64,000 bases of DNA from Anisodus tanguticus (lineage: Eukaryota > Streptophyta > Magnoliopsida > Solanales > Solanaceae). The notes beneath the pieces are model-generated. The model saw nothing but the letters and a program-made list of their open reading frames with translations. It ran no database searches and was not told the DNA's origin. The position numbers were made by a program, and so were the translations under genes. Where the stretch lies: assembly GCA_034509755.1 (NCBI GenBank), contig CM067555.1:20410142-20474141 (forward strand), given 5' to 3'. Shown one piece after another: positions 1 through 11,900 of this stretch (positions are counted from its first letter, which is position 1; each line of letters opens with the position of its first letter).

Positions 1-596
1 CGGTTCCGATCCGGTCAAGATGTACAGTTTGGTCCCTGAAGTTTTCAATAATGGCCAAATCCGTTGGTCTTTCACCATTTATGTTGGTGACTTTACTACC
101 TCCATAATGGCCATTATTTGGCTATTATGGAGGCAGTTTTTCAGTCCCCTCCCTCACCTATATAAACACCCCCTTACACCATTGTTGAGGACACATATGA
201 TACACGAAAATACAGAAAAATACACTACCAAAACAGTTTTCTTCCTACAACTTCCAAGCATCATTTTGTTACTTAATATTCTTCACTGTAGCACTTGAGT
301 TTCCTTTGCTCAAGTGTTCCATTGCTGTTTTATCTTGGGAGACAAATTGTCCAGGACGTATAAAGGATACGTACGGGGCAATATTGTCTTAAGGACAGAG
401 TGCCACACTCGACTCAGCAAAAACAGTTCCATTTTTCCGTCTTCAACAAAATTGTAATTTCAGTTTTGTAGTTCTATTGTAATTTTCAGATTTTTAGCTG
501 AACTATTGAATCTTTGTTTATCCTTTCGAATACTTGTAATAGTTATATACTTTCCGTACTGCTTTATAAAGTACCATAGAGCAAAAATATCCAACA
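1..596 (+). mobile_element. Right-hand part of an LTR, same Copia family as 1200-8168 but opposite orientation
   Basis: The segment is the reverse-complement counterpart of the LTRs at 1200-2203 and 7042-8168. It shares the TATA region (tatataaa at 159-166), the block around 300-420 and the motif gcaatattgtcttaa at 379-393. It ends in ccaaca at 591-596, the usual end of this family, and PPR coding sequence starts immediately afterwards. It is therefore either a 3' LTR or a solo LTR inserted into the PPR pseudogene. Its left part and one copy of the target-site duplication (expected aattg, 597-601) lie outside the window, so solo and 3' LTR cannot be told apart. Confidence 0.8.
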
Positions 597-1199
597 AATT
601 GAAAGTGCAAACATCAGGTAAGAATCCTTTGCTTGTAAGAACATGAGCAAACTCGGTAGCTTCTTGGACTTGATTCGCCTTGCACAAAGCACTAATGATG
701 GTGTTATAAGTGACTGTATTAGGCGAACAGTCCCTTAAAAGCATCTGATTTAGAAGTTCATTAGCTTCTTGGACTTCACCCACATCACAAAGACCAGAAA
801 TCAAAATATTATAAGTATATACATCGGGGTCAAACCCGTCTTGCAACATTAAATCCAAAATATCCATGGCTTGGACAGCATGCCCTGCTTTGCATAAACC
901 GTTTATCAATGTGTTAAACGTATAATTGGTCACCCTGGACTACACATGTTTTAAACGAAATTCAGAGCTTCGTTGATCCTGCCTTCTTTACAATACCCGT
1001 GAATTAAAAGGTTAACGGTAATATTACTCGCAGGGCATTTAGCTGACACCATTTGATCCGTAATTCTCAATGCACCATCTAAATTTCCTTCCTCAATATA
1101 GCCTTGCATTATCGTCGTAAACGTCTTTTCATCCGGGACCAAACCGTGCATAGGCATTTCCTCCATCATCAGAATAGCTGGTCTAATTTGATATGTCTT
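597..1199 (-). pseudogene. MEE40-like PPR protein pseudogene, central fragment
   Basis: On the minus strand this reads as consecutive 35-residue pentatricopeptide repeats with the usual TYNILISGLC, TYNTIISALC and TVNLLIHGYC cores. It matches my memory of the plant P-class PPR protein MEE40 (Arabidopsis At3g53700), a chloroplast-targeted RNA-binding protein. The frame is broken. A stop codon follows ALNFV near 951, a second stop and a small deletion lie at 930-950, and the frame runs from PPR directly into LTR sequence at 596. The gene continues upstream at 8169-8789 on the far side of a Copia insertion. The C-terminal repeats are outside the window. PPR identity is firm; the MEE40 assignment is by recall only. 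Confidence 0.85.
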
Positions 1200-2203
1200 T
1201 GTTGGTTACAAAGGTGCAGGGAACGAGAATTACCAATAACTGCTCAAACGTACAAGAACTGAAAATATAATTCAACAACAAAACTGAAATTAGAATTGTT
1301 GAACAAGAAAAACTGGAAGCTGTTTTTGCTGAGTCGAGTGTGGCACTCTGTCTTTAAGACAATATTGCCCCGTATCCTTTATACGTCCTGGAACAATTCG
1401 TCTCCCAAGATAAAACAACAATGGAACAATTGAGCAAAGGAAACTCAAATGCTACCGTGAAGAATATTGAGCAATGAAATGATGCTTGGAAGTTGTAGGA
1501 AGAAACTGTTTTGCTTGTGTATTTTCGTGTAGTGTGTTTTTTTCAACAATGGTGTAAGGGGGTGTTTATATAGGTGAGGGAGGAGCAGCAAAACTGCCTC
1601 CATAAGTGCCATTACTGGCTCACCAAAATAAATGGTGAAAAACACCAATGGTCAAGCTGAATTGAGTGCTGTGGCGTTTCTGCTCAGACTATACATATGA
1701 AACTTATGGGATCAAACTGTACTTCTGGCAAAGTTTTTTGGCCCAAAAAGATAATATCAGAAGACCCACAGCCCGTGGCCCGTGACCCGTGGCCCCGGAA
1801 CCGGACCGGACCGGACGGGCGGGTGGCGGCGGCACGCGTGTGGGCTTTCCTCGAACCGAAGCACATCTAGGTCCTCCCTCCTTTAAACACATGGGATACC
1901 CCTTGGGGTCCCAAACCCCAAACCAATTTTGAGTCTTATATACACAACAATTCATTCTTCCTCCACCGACGAGGGAGAATTGAACACAATACCACACTTT
2001 TCCATGCTTCAAACACCTCACTTCGTGGACCAATATCTCTTTCATTTCTCAATGAAATTTGGCGATTCTTGGCCCTACGGTTATCTACGTACTTAGTAGA
2101 TCATGTATGTGTGAAGAACCGGATTCTCCAACATACGTAACACTAGTGTTTAAGCCGTTAAAGTTGGTCGGTCGCAACTCCCGCCAAAGGAAAATTTCCA
2201 ACA
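1200..2203 (-). repeat. 3' LTR of Copia family A copy 1
   Basis: This is the left-hand LTR, 1,004 bp, which is the 3' LTR of the minus-strand element. It starts tgttggttac and ends tttccaaca on the plus strand. The minus strand carries a TATA box at 1565-1572 (TATATAAA) and the segment complementary to the internal leader motif at 1353-1366. It lacks about 100 bp in U3 that the other LTR has around 7460-7560. Confidence 0.93.
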
Positions 2204-2837
2204 ATCCCATCTTGAAAGAGATTTTGGCGCACTCACATGGTGCCTTTTCCATTTCCAATAATATTTTAGCGGACCGATGTTGCATAAGGAGAGGTAGCTT
2301 CAGCTTTGAACCTTCCATAGTTGAATACCATCGGACTTACTTACTGCGCGGTGAACGTGATGTCTTGAACCATCAGTGTTTAGTGTAAGCCAAGTCAGTA
2401 GTACCAACACAACAAATTCCCTTACTCTCTTCTTCGTAATGTTTTATCCGTTTTGGCCATGGACAACGTCTTGGATTCTTAAGTGCGTTCATTTGAGGCG
2501 GCCCGTCCTCGCACTTAAATAGGTGGTCTCCTACAAGGTATCCTGCTATACCCCACTTCACAAGTGTTAGGAACCATTACAAGTTTCCCAAAACCTAACC
2601 TCAATTGTTGAGGAGCATTACAGGTTTTGAAAACTTAACTTTACCCACACTGCAGATAACACTTAACGTCTATCGCGGGAACGACTTTGGATTTGGTGTT
2701 TCTTTTCAAAAATCCCTATCCGAAGTGCTCATGCTTCCACTGAAGCGATCAACTGAACCTTTACAACTTAGTTTTCCCATTGAAATAAATTACTGGGATC
2801 TCCAGTTAGTAAGGTTGGGTTACTGCTGTATTGGTCC
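2204..2837 (-). other. Non-coding 3' region of Copia family A copy 1
   Basis: This is about 630 bp between the RNase H stop and the 3' LTR. Reading frames here are short and inconsistent. The same sequence is recognisable at 23411-24060 in the second copy, including the block with ggacttacttactgcgcggtgaacgtgatg. It is thus a family-specific untranslated region and not host sequence. The purine-rich stretch immediately before the LTR on the minus strand (caagatgggat) is a weak polypurine-tract candidate. Confidence 0.7.
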
Positions 2838-5800
2838 TTATATTTTGGGTTTTAAACCCATTCGCCTAGACAGGCAAGTCATCTGATCCTTGGGTAAGCT
2901 TTTTGTCAATGGGTCTGCTATAATATCCTTTGACTTAATGTAATCAATAGATATTATACTCGTGGTGATCAGTTGCCTAACGGTCTTATGCCTCCGTCGA
3001 ATATGACGAGACTCGCCGTTGTACATAGTATTCCGTGCCCTTCCTAGAGCCGACTGACTGTCGCAGTGGATCATTACCGAAGGTACGGGTTTGTTCCAAC
3101 ACGGAACATCCTCTAAGAAGTCATGAAGCCACTCAGCTTCTTCTCCTGCTTTGTCTAAAGCGATAAACTCCGATTCCATTGTGGATCGGGCGATGCAAGT
3201 TTGCTTAGAGGATTTCCAAGACACAGCCCCACCACCAATTGTAAATACATACCCACCGGTGGACTTGGTGTTCTTTATATCAGATATCCAGTTTGCATCA
3301 CTGTACCCCTCTAGTACAACGGGATATCTCGAGTAGTGTAACCCATAATTTAACGTGTATTTCAGGTATTGTAATACCCGATTCAACGCCTTTCAGTGAT
3401 TATCACTCGGATTACGGGTGAACCTAGCCAACTTATTGACTGCATAAGCAATATCAGGTCGGGTGCAATTTGTTATATACATCAAACTACCGATCACCTG
3501 TGCATATCGCTCCTGGTATACAGGTGCACCAAGATTTTTATCAAGCTTTTGATTTGTATCCATTGGTGACTTTATCGGTGAACTGTCTAACATCTCAAAC
3601 TTTCTCAAAACATCCTCGATGTAGTGAGACTGAGATAAGACCAGTCCGTCGGACGTCTTAGAGATTTTAATCCCTAAGATGACATCGTGATACCCATATC
3701 CTTCATGTCGAAGCATTGTTTCAACATGTTCTTAGTCTCTAGGATTACCCTAGGACTGCTTCCTGTGATTAACATGTCATCTACATACATGCATATCATA
3801 ACAAATGAGTCAGAGTTACCTTTCGTGTAGACACATTTATCACACTCATTAATGGCGAAACCCTTCGATAGTAGAGTACTATTAATTTTTTCGTGCCATT
3901 GCTTCAGGGCTTGTTTCCGTCCGTAAAGAGATTTGACAAGTCGACAGACTTTCTTCTCTTGTCCTTGAACCACGTACCCCTCGGGTTGGTCCATATAAAT
4001 TTCTTCTTCCAAATCACCGTTTAGGAAGACTGTCTTGACATCCATTTGGTGTATCTCAATGTCACGCAAAGCTGCGATCGCAATAAATACCCGTATGGAT
4101 GTCATTCGGGATACCGGGGAGTAGGTATCAAAGTAGTCAAAGCCTTCTGTCTGCCGATAGCCCTTGACTACCAACCTGGCTTTGTACTTGTCTATAGACC
4201 CATTTGCTTTGTATTTCCGTTTGAGTATCCACTTACACCCCAACGGTTTATTTTCCGGAAGAAGATCAACCAACTCCCACATATGGTTATGCATAATGGA
4301 GCCTATTTCACTCTCAATAGCTTCTTTCCAAAGCGGTGCTTCTGGAGTTGACAACGCCTGAGCAATTGTCCTTGGTTCATCATTAACCATATAAGCTACA
4401 CAGTCAGGACCGAAGGATTTATCCTTCCTGGCCCTCTTACTTCGCCTTAGATCCATCTCGGGAGTCTCCAAGTTCTGAGAATCTGGAACACTAGATTCCG
4501 GATGTTCAGCCACCTCGAGATTCGCTAGATCTGAACCATTCAGATCCGGGCAGTCAAGGACTCCTGGTTCTTGAGAGCTTTCTGCATAACTTCGTTTGCG
4601 AGAGGTTATGTCTTTTTCCTTTCTAGGAAAGGTACTTTCAAAGAATAGAGCATTCCTTGATTCCATTATTGTACCATGGTGGATATCTGGAATATCTGAC
4701 TTATGTACTAAGAAGCGATAAGCACTACTGTTATTTGCATATCCGATGAATATGCAATCTACAGTCTTAGGCGCAATCTTGACCTGCTTTGGCTTGGGTA
4801 CTTCAACCTTTGCCAAACAACCCCACACCTTAAAATATTTGTAGGTGGGTTTATTTCCCTTCCATGATTCATATGGAGTTTTGTCCTTACCCTTATGTGG
4901 GACTCTGTTAAGAATCGTATTAGCGGTAAGGACGGCTTCTCCCCACATGTTTTGGGGAAGACCGGAATTGATAAGCAAGGCATTCATCATTTCCTTTAAT
5001 GTGCGGTTCTTACGTTCCGCCACACCGTTTGATTGAGGTGAGTATGGAGCCGTCGTTTGATAAATAATGCCTTCTTGGGCACAATATTCCTCAAATGGCG
5101 CTACATATTCTCCCCCTCTATCGCTACAAATGGATTTAATCCGTAGGCTTAGTTGGTTCTCAACTTCTGCTTTGTAATGTCGGAACGCTTCAAAGGGTTT
5201 ATCCTTACTTTTCAACAAGTAAAGGTAACAATACCTTGTGCTATCATCTATAAATGTCACAAAGTACTTGTTCCCCCCTCTAGTTTGTGCAAACTTCAAA
5301 TCACATATATCTGTGTGAATAATTTCTAGAGGAGCGGTATTCCTTTCGACGGATTGAAAAGGAAGCTTGGTGAGTTTTGCCTCTACGCACACCTCACACT
5401 TATGTTGAGGGTTTACGTCGATAGACGGCAACAACTCCATCTTTACCAACCTTTGAATAGACTTGTAGTTAACGTGTCCTAATCTATGATGCCATAAATT
5501 AGAAGACTCAAGCAAATAAGAAGAAGGTTCAACTTTATTTCCTTGACGCAATACAAACATGGCATTCACTTTGAAGAGGCCTTCACAGATGAAGCCTCTC
5601 CCCACAAATGTGCCATTTTTAGTGAGTACAAACTTTTTGGATTCAAACACTAGCCTAAAACCAGCATTAACCAATAAAGGTCCAGAAATTAAATTTCTTC
5701 TAATCTCTGGGACGTGCATCACTTCCTTCAGAGTAAGTTCCTTGCCGGAAGTCATCTTCAGGACCACCTTTCCAACCCCAGCACGTTAGAAGAAGCATTG

Positions 5801-7003
5801 TTGCCCATGAACAGCTTCTTGTCAGCGATTGGCGTGTACGTGGAGAAGGCATCTTTGTTGGAATAGATGTGCCTAGTAGCACCTGTGTCCATCCACCACT
5901 GCATCGGATTCTCAACCAAGTTGGCTTCTAGCACCACTGCCGAGAATTCCTCAATCATGTCATCCAGCAGCTTGTCCTTGATGACGTTTGCTTGCGCCTT
6001 GCCTTTAGACTTGGCTTTTTGCTGTTGCTCAGTCTTGAGCTTGCGGCATTCCTTGATCCTATGACCAGGTTTTCCACAGTGGTGACAGTTATCTCTGAAC
6101 ATCTCCGCTGCAGGGGCTTTGCCGTCTTTCTGGAACTTCCGCTTTTTGCTTGGGTTCCCTTTGGCCTCAGCCAGATTCGCCTTCGCCTCAGCAGGTTGTC
6201 TACCCCTTGGCAAGGTCTTCTTATTATCTTCCTGGATTTGCAGTTTGATAATAAGCTCTTCAAAGGTCATCTCCTTTGTCTTTAGTTTCAAGTAACTCAT
6301 AAACTCATTCCATGAATGAGGTAACTTTTCAATCAGCGATGCAACCAAAAACTGCTCGTTTGGTTTCATTCCTTCCAAATCCAGGTGATATATAATCATT
6401 TGGAATTCCTGGACTTGGGACATCATCGTCTTCTTCTTGTCCACCATTTGGAATTTTAGAAATTTCCCAACGATGAACTTCTTAGTACCTGCATCTTGTG
6501 CGTTGTACTTTTTTTGCAGTTTATCCCACAACTCTTTGGACTGCCAACGGTGCAATAGACCGTGTAGAGAGGGTCTGGCAAGCAGTTTAGTACGTAGTTC
6601 TTACACATGAAATCGCTATGATTCCACGCATCACGAACCATCTTCATGCCGTTAACGACATGGATACCAAGGCCCCCTTCACCCGTTTCAGCACGCGAAG
6701 AGTCCATTTCATCTCCAGCTTGTGGAGAATATTCGTAAGGAACCGGGCCATGCCCATAACTGTTAAGTAAAACAACATCTTTTGCTGCCATCTTTTAAAT
6801 TCTGATCCCATGAATTTTTTAGGGCGATCATGGTGGTGTGATGAAGAAGGTGGAGCTCCAGCAGTCGGGAAGGCAGCGGTGTTTCTGGCTTGAACAGTAG
6901 CAGCAACAACAGTGAAGGCAACAATGTTACTACCTTGGCCAGTAGCGGCAGTGGCGGGGAAGGCAGCAGCAGTAGCAGCAACATCGGTCATATTTCCAGC
7001 CAT
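2838..7003 (-). pseudogene. Copia gag-pol polyprotein, frameshifted
   Basis: From its start at 7003, gag opens with an Ala-rich stretch. It continues through a UBN2-type gag core, a CCHC zinc knuckle (CHHCGKPGHRIKEC, near 6080) and the protease motif WWMDTGA (near 5890). Integrase follows (5767 to about 4650), with the HHCC region and the DD35E residues in DICDL, CSDRGGEY and NGVAERKNRT. RT contains YVDDM (near 3785) and RNase H ends at 2838. Breaks visible by eye are two frameshifts in gag (near 6710 and 6560), one at the protease/integrase border (near 5765), one in RT (near 3690), and a nonsense codon between RT and RNase H (near 3387). The intact length would be close to 1,390 residues, usual for Copia. 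It would supply replication proteins if intact, but this copy cannot encode one. Confidence 0.92.
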
Positions 7004-7041
7004 GTTATAGCAGTTACAGTAAGCGAATATTGTCTTAAACT

Positions 7042-8168
7042 TGTTGGTTACAAAGGTGCAGGAAACGGGAATTACCAATAACTGCTTAAACGTACAAGAA
7101 CTGAAAATATAATTCAACAACAAAACTGAAATTACAATTGTTGAACAAGAAAAACTGGAAACTGTTTTTGCTGAGTCGAGTGTGGCACTCTGTCTTTAAG
7201 ACAATATTGCCCCGTATGTATCCTTTATACGTCCTGGATAATTCGTCTCCCAAGATAAAACAACAATTGAACAATTGAGCAAAGGAAACTCAAATGCTAC
7301 GTGAAGAATATTGAGCAATGAAATGATGCTTAGAAGTTGTAGGAAGAAACTGTTTTTGCTTGTGTATTTTCGTGTAGTGTGTTTTTTTCAACAATGGTGT
7401 AAGGGGTGTTTATATAGGTGAGGGAGGAGCAGCAAAACTGCCTCCATAAGTGCCATTACTGGCCAAGTAATGGCCATTATAGAGGTAGTAATGTCATCAA
7501 AATAAATAGTGAAAAACACCAACGGATTGGCCATTATAGGAGGAGTAATTCAACCAAAATAAATGGCTGAATTGAGTGCTGTGGCATTTCTGCTCAGACT
7601 GTCCAAATTCTGATTCTGGAAACTTCAGGCACCAAACTGTACATTTTGAAACTTCAGGGACCAAACTGTACATATGAAACTTTTGGGATCAAACTGTACT
7701 TCTGGCAAAGTTCTCTGGCCCAAAAAGATAATATCAGAAGACCCACAGCCCACAGCCCGTGACCCGAGAACCCGGAACCGGACGGGCCGGCGGCGGCGGC
7801 GCGCGTGGGCTTTCCTCGAACCGAAGCACATCTAGGTCCTCCCTCCTTTAAACACATGGGATACCCCTTAGGGTCCCAAACCCCAAACCAATTTTGAGTC
7901 TTATATACACAACAATTCTTTCTTCCTCCACCGATGAGGGAGAATTGAACACAATACCACACTTTTCCATGCTTCAAACACCTCACTTCGTGGACCAATA
8001 TCTCTTTCATTTCTCAATGAAATTTGACGATTCTTGGCCATACGGTTATCTACGTACTTAGTAGATCATGCATGTGTGAAGAATCGGATTCTCCAACATA
8101 CGTAACACTAGTGTTTAAGCCGTTAAAGTTGGTCGGTCGCAACTCCCGCCAAAGGCAAATTTCCAACA
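7042..8168 (-). repeat. 5' LTR of Copia family A copy 1
   Basis: This is the right-hand LTR, 1,127 bp, tgttgg...ccaaca on the plus strand. On the minus strand it holds the promoter, with a TATA box near 7410. It also holds the segment at 7195-7208 complementary to the sequence directly inside the LTR (7026-7039). GC-rich sequence around 7740-7810 is also found in the LTRs of copy 2. Confidence 0.93.
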
Positions 8169-8789
8169 GTCTTACATAAAGTTTTTATCAATATATTAAA
8201 AGTCGATACATCGCCTTTACACCTTTATCCAACATTCTACTATGCACATTTTCAACAAGTTTTAACTTATTCCCACCAACAAGAATATTCAACAACAAAT
8301 TGTAACTAAAAGTTCCAGCCTTTATACCAAAATCTTTCCACATCATATCAAGAGCCCTAATAGCTTCATCATATAACTCGAATTTCGCATAACTTTCAAT
8401 AAAGATAAAGAAAGTACCTTCAACTAACTCAACCTTCAATTTATTCCTATCGTTCAATACTCGTCTCATTGAATCGAAAGACCCCACATTTCCAAGCTTC
8501 CTAAGAATCTCCTCATAGATAGACAATGTGGGGGTAAATGGGGTTGCTTAGTAGCCCATTCAAATAGGTTAAAAGCTGCATTTTCATCGTTTTCGCTACA
8601 AAGGGTGTCGAGAAGTTGCTTTGGAGTGAACTCAGGTAAGAGTTCTTTTGCTTTTGAAGGTAAAATAGTGGATGAAACTGTAAAAACTCGTTCTTGGGGG
8701 GTTGAAAATGGGAGAGATATGGGTTTAGGAGGGGAAATGAAAAGGGGTTTGGTGGATTTTGAGAATGAGTAGTTAATAGATCTGTTCAT
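8169..8789 (-). pseudogene. MEE40-like PPR protein pseudogene, N-terminal fragment
   Basis: The start codon is at 8789. The first 50 or so residues are Ser/Pro/Lys-rich with few acids, like a plastid transit peptide, followed by FTPKQLLDTL and ENDENAAFNLFEWA. The frame then shifts near 8530, after TKQPH, into SIYEEILRKLGNVGSF and the first PPR motifs. A second 1-nt loss near 8213 shifts it again just before the Copia insertion. Together with 597-1199 this is one gene split by the retrotransposon. At least three independent lesions plus two LTR insertions make it a dead copy. An intact paralogue elsewhere in the genome is likely. Confidence 0.87.
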
Positions 8790-8903
8790 TCACGCACATC
8801 ACGCAATTTAATAATAGTAGTGACTGAGTTAGCGATATTACTATCTTCGGGAATAATCTGCGGTAAGCCGGGAAACTGAATAAAAAAATCTCAGTAAAGA
8901 AGA
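8790..8903. other. Former upstream region of the PPR gene
   Basis: This is about 110 bp of ordinary AT-rich sequence between the PPR start codon and the hAT insertion. No clear TATA box is visible. The hAT element at 8912 probably separated the gene from the rest of its promoter. Confidence 0.4.
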
Positions 8904-8911
8904 CTTTTGAC

Positions 8912-11900
8912 TAGAGCTGGTCAGTGGGCCGGGATGGCCCGGTCCCGGCCCGACACCGCCCGAACCCGAGTAGTAAAAAAAAATAAAAAAATTCGGTATC
9001 GGGACTCGAACCGGGACAATGTCTCATCCCGACCTGTCCCGGCCCGCCCTAGTCCCGACCCGATCCAGCCCGTAACCCCCTTTTGCAAAAATAACCATTG
9101 CACCAACAACCATTTTACATTTTGATCGTTGTGCAACGACCATTTTTGGCCTCCCCCCTCCCCTAACCCCTCCCTACCCCTTAATATTTATTTTTAACTC
9201 ATAAGTTATTATATTTACACTTTAACCCAATTTTCCAACTATAAATAATTCATTTTCTCTTCATCTTTCTCACAAATCTTCCTACAATCTCTCTAATCTC
9301 TCAATCTATCTCTCTACAAGTCTACATTGTTTACTAAATATTCAATTTTATTTATTCATTTGAAAATTGGGAGTGCAGTTGGCAACTAGCTTGAGGATCT
9401 TCCATTGAGCAAAGTTTCAATTTTCAGCCTCTCGATTACACGTTGACGTTACGTCGGCGTTTGGTACATTCGTTCCTTCATTAAATTATTATTGTATGTT
9501 TATTTTATTTAGCGCACTTAATTTCTTTTACTTTAATTATTTATTATAATTATAAATTTATAATGGAATGATTTAAACGTATGCTTACGAGTAGGGATCG
9601 GGCTTCTTCTAGTAGGGGAAACAAGGGCAAGAGTACTTCTTCTAGTAATCATATTCCTACACAGGATGATTTTGTTGATACTGAACATTTTCCTACAATC
9701 ATTTAGACGAGGAGCTATTTTCTAGAACTCAAGAAGACTTTAATTTAGACAATGATCTAAATGATACACCCACTAATGTTGATGACAACACACCCACTAG
9801 TGCACCTTCAACTGAAATGCCTCATATTCCCCCTAGTATGAGATGAGGTCCAACAAAATGACCATTAAAATCATATGCATGGATATTTTTTGATAGGGAC
9901 GTAGAGAATCAAGTAGCTAGATGTAAAATTTATAAAGATGTTTTAAAATTTAAAACTGGAAAAGGTCACGGTAGGGTGGGGGGGGGGGGTTTAATGAGAC
10001 ACGTAGTAAGGGCTCATCCATCTAGGTATGCCCAATACCAGACTTCAAAACCGGGTGCGCAAACGCCCGCTCCATCGGGACAAGGTTCACATACTGATAC
10101 TGTCCCGGACCAAGTACATGGTCAAATTAACCCTATGACGGAGGGAATTATAGGCCCTAAATACAATAAACATAGAGATAGGGAAGCAATATCAAAATTA
10201 GTTGTTGTGGAGGGTTTGCCTTTTTCATTTTCTTCATCTCCCGGTTTTATTCATTACATTAGAGATATATATAATCCTACTTTTAACGGTTTTCCTAGAT
10301 CAACTGTTAAGAGAGATGTATTTAAATTCGCACATGAATATCAACAATATTTACGTTATTCATTATATCATTTTAATGGCAAAGTATCTATCACATCTGA
10401 TTTAGGTCGTAGTACTAACGACCATGATTATTTAACGGTAACTTGTCATTGGATAGATTATAAATGGTCTATGCAAAAACGTATCTTAGCGTATAGATAT
10501 ATAGATGATGGGCACACTGGTACTTTTATTGCAGAAAATATTTATCAAGTGTGCCATTATTATGGAATAACCGATAAAATTATGATTATTACATTAGATA
10601 ACGCTTCTTCTAACAATTACGCTATTACAATTTTAAAAAATAGTTTAACTCCATCTTTTCCAGATCATTTTCATATAAAATGTGCGAGCCATATATATAA
10701 CTTAATTGTAAAGGATGGTCTATCACTTTTTGAAGACATTCTTAGTAAAATACAATTTGCTATAAACTTTATTTTTAAAAGTAATAGAATACAATGAAGA
10801 AAAGAATATAAAAAAACTTGTCACGATTGCCAACTACCTTATAGAAAAATTCCAGAAGAAGTACCCACTAGGTGGAATTCTTTATATGAGCAACTACTTG
10901 TTGCTTATGACTATAGAAAACCTATAACTTTATTTTTTAACTATCATAATCAAAATTCAGCTGATATGGTTGTAGATAGTGATTGGGTAAAAATTTCCGA
11001 ACTTATTGTATTTTTAGAGAATTTTTTTCAAGCAACAAAAGAGTTTTCTGGTATATATTATCCTACTATTTCAACTATGTTGTTTTATATAACTCTAATA
11101 TTTTTATTACTTAGTGAATATATGGAAAAATTAACTTATATGACAGCTATTAAAAAAATGTTTATCAAAATAAAAAAATATTTTATTTCTATTCCCACTA
11201 TTTATATTATTGGTGCTGTATTAAATTCGACTATTAAAATAGACGGTACTAAATCACTTATTGAAACTATTTACGATTGTATAGAAGTACTACCACCCCC
11301 AAATCCAAAAAATCCAAATCACCCACCACCTATTGAACAAACTAAAAAAGAAGTGTTGTCTAGCGTAGAAGACCAATGTAAAAAAATATATAGGTTTTAC
11401 CAACAAGAAAGTGCTAGTAACCTACCGGCTTCCATACCATCTTCTTTATCTTCAACATAACCTCACAAAAGATATGTTGGTTCTGTGGCTAGTATTGAAA
11501 GCCTCAGAAATAGAATGTACGGCCGTACCACTACTAACCAAATTTAGCGAGTTTGATATTTTTATTTTGCAGGGTTCTGTACCGTACCAAGCAGTTCTCA
11601 ATGAAGAAGGACTTGAAGACTTGCTGAAATACTGGAGGGGAATGAGAATACCTTTCTGACACTTTCAATGATGACTCGAGATGTTTTGAACATTCAAGCG
11701 TCATCAACTGCGTCTGAAATCATTTTTTCTACCGGTAGATATCAAATAGGATACCACAGACACTTATTAGCCGGAGATTGCTTGGAAATTACAGTATTAT
11801 TCAGAGATTGGATACGAGCGGAGCGGAGAAGGTGCGGTCAACCAGAGATCAACGAAGAAGAAAACGAAAACTACAACGAAATCTTATCCGAAGGTGGAAG

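Larger units (their letters stand above)
1200..8168 (-). mobile_element. Complete Ty1-Copia retrotransposon (family A, copy 1)
   Basis: Two LTRs (1200-2203 and 7042-8168) both run tgttgg...ccaaca and enclose a minus-strand gag-pol. The 5-bp target duplication gtctt is perfect: 1195-1199 on the left and 8169-8173 on the right. Removing the element and one duplication rejoins the PPR reading frame as LCKTYQIRPA, which proves the insertion point. Domain order gag, protease, integrase, RT, RNase H is Copia; gag and integrase resemble the Tork-type lineage. No TGGTATCAGAGC-type primer-binding site follows the 5' LTR. The coding region has several frameshifts, so the copy is non-autonomous now. The LTRs look closely similar apart from indels of about 120 bp. 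Confidence 0.95.

Noticed and set aside
4046..4361. Plus-strand frames of up to 101 codons
   Set aside because: They are shadows of the Copia RT/linker on the minus strand.
8907..9136. Small frames at the left hAT end
   Set aside because: Same cause: GC-rich subterminal words. No start context or homology.
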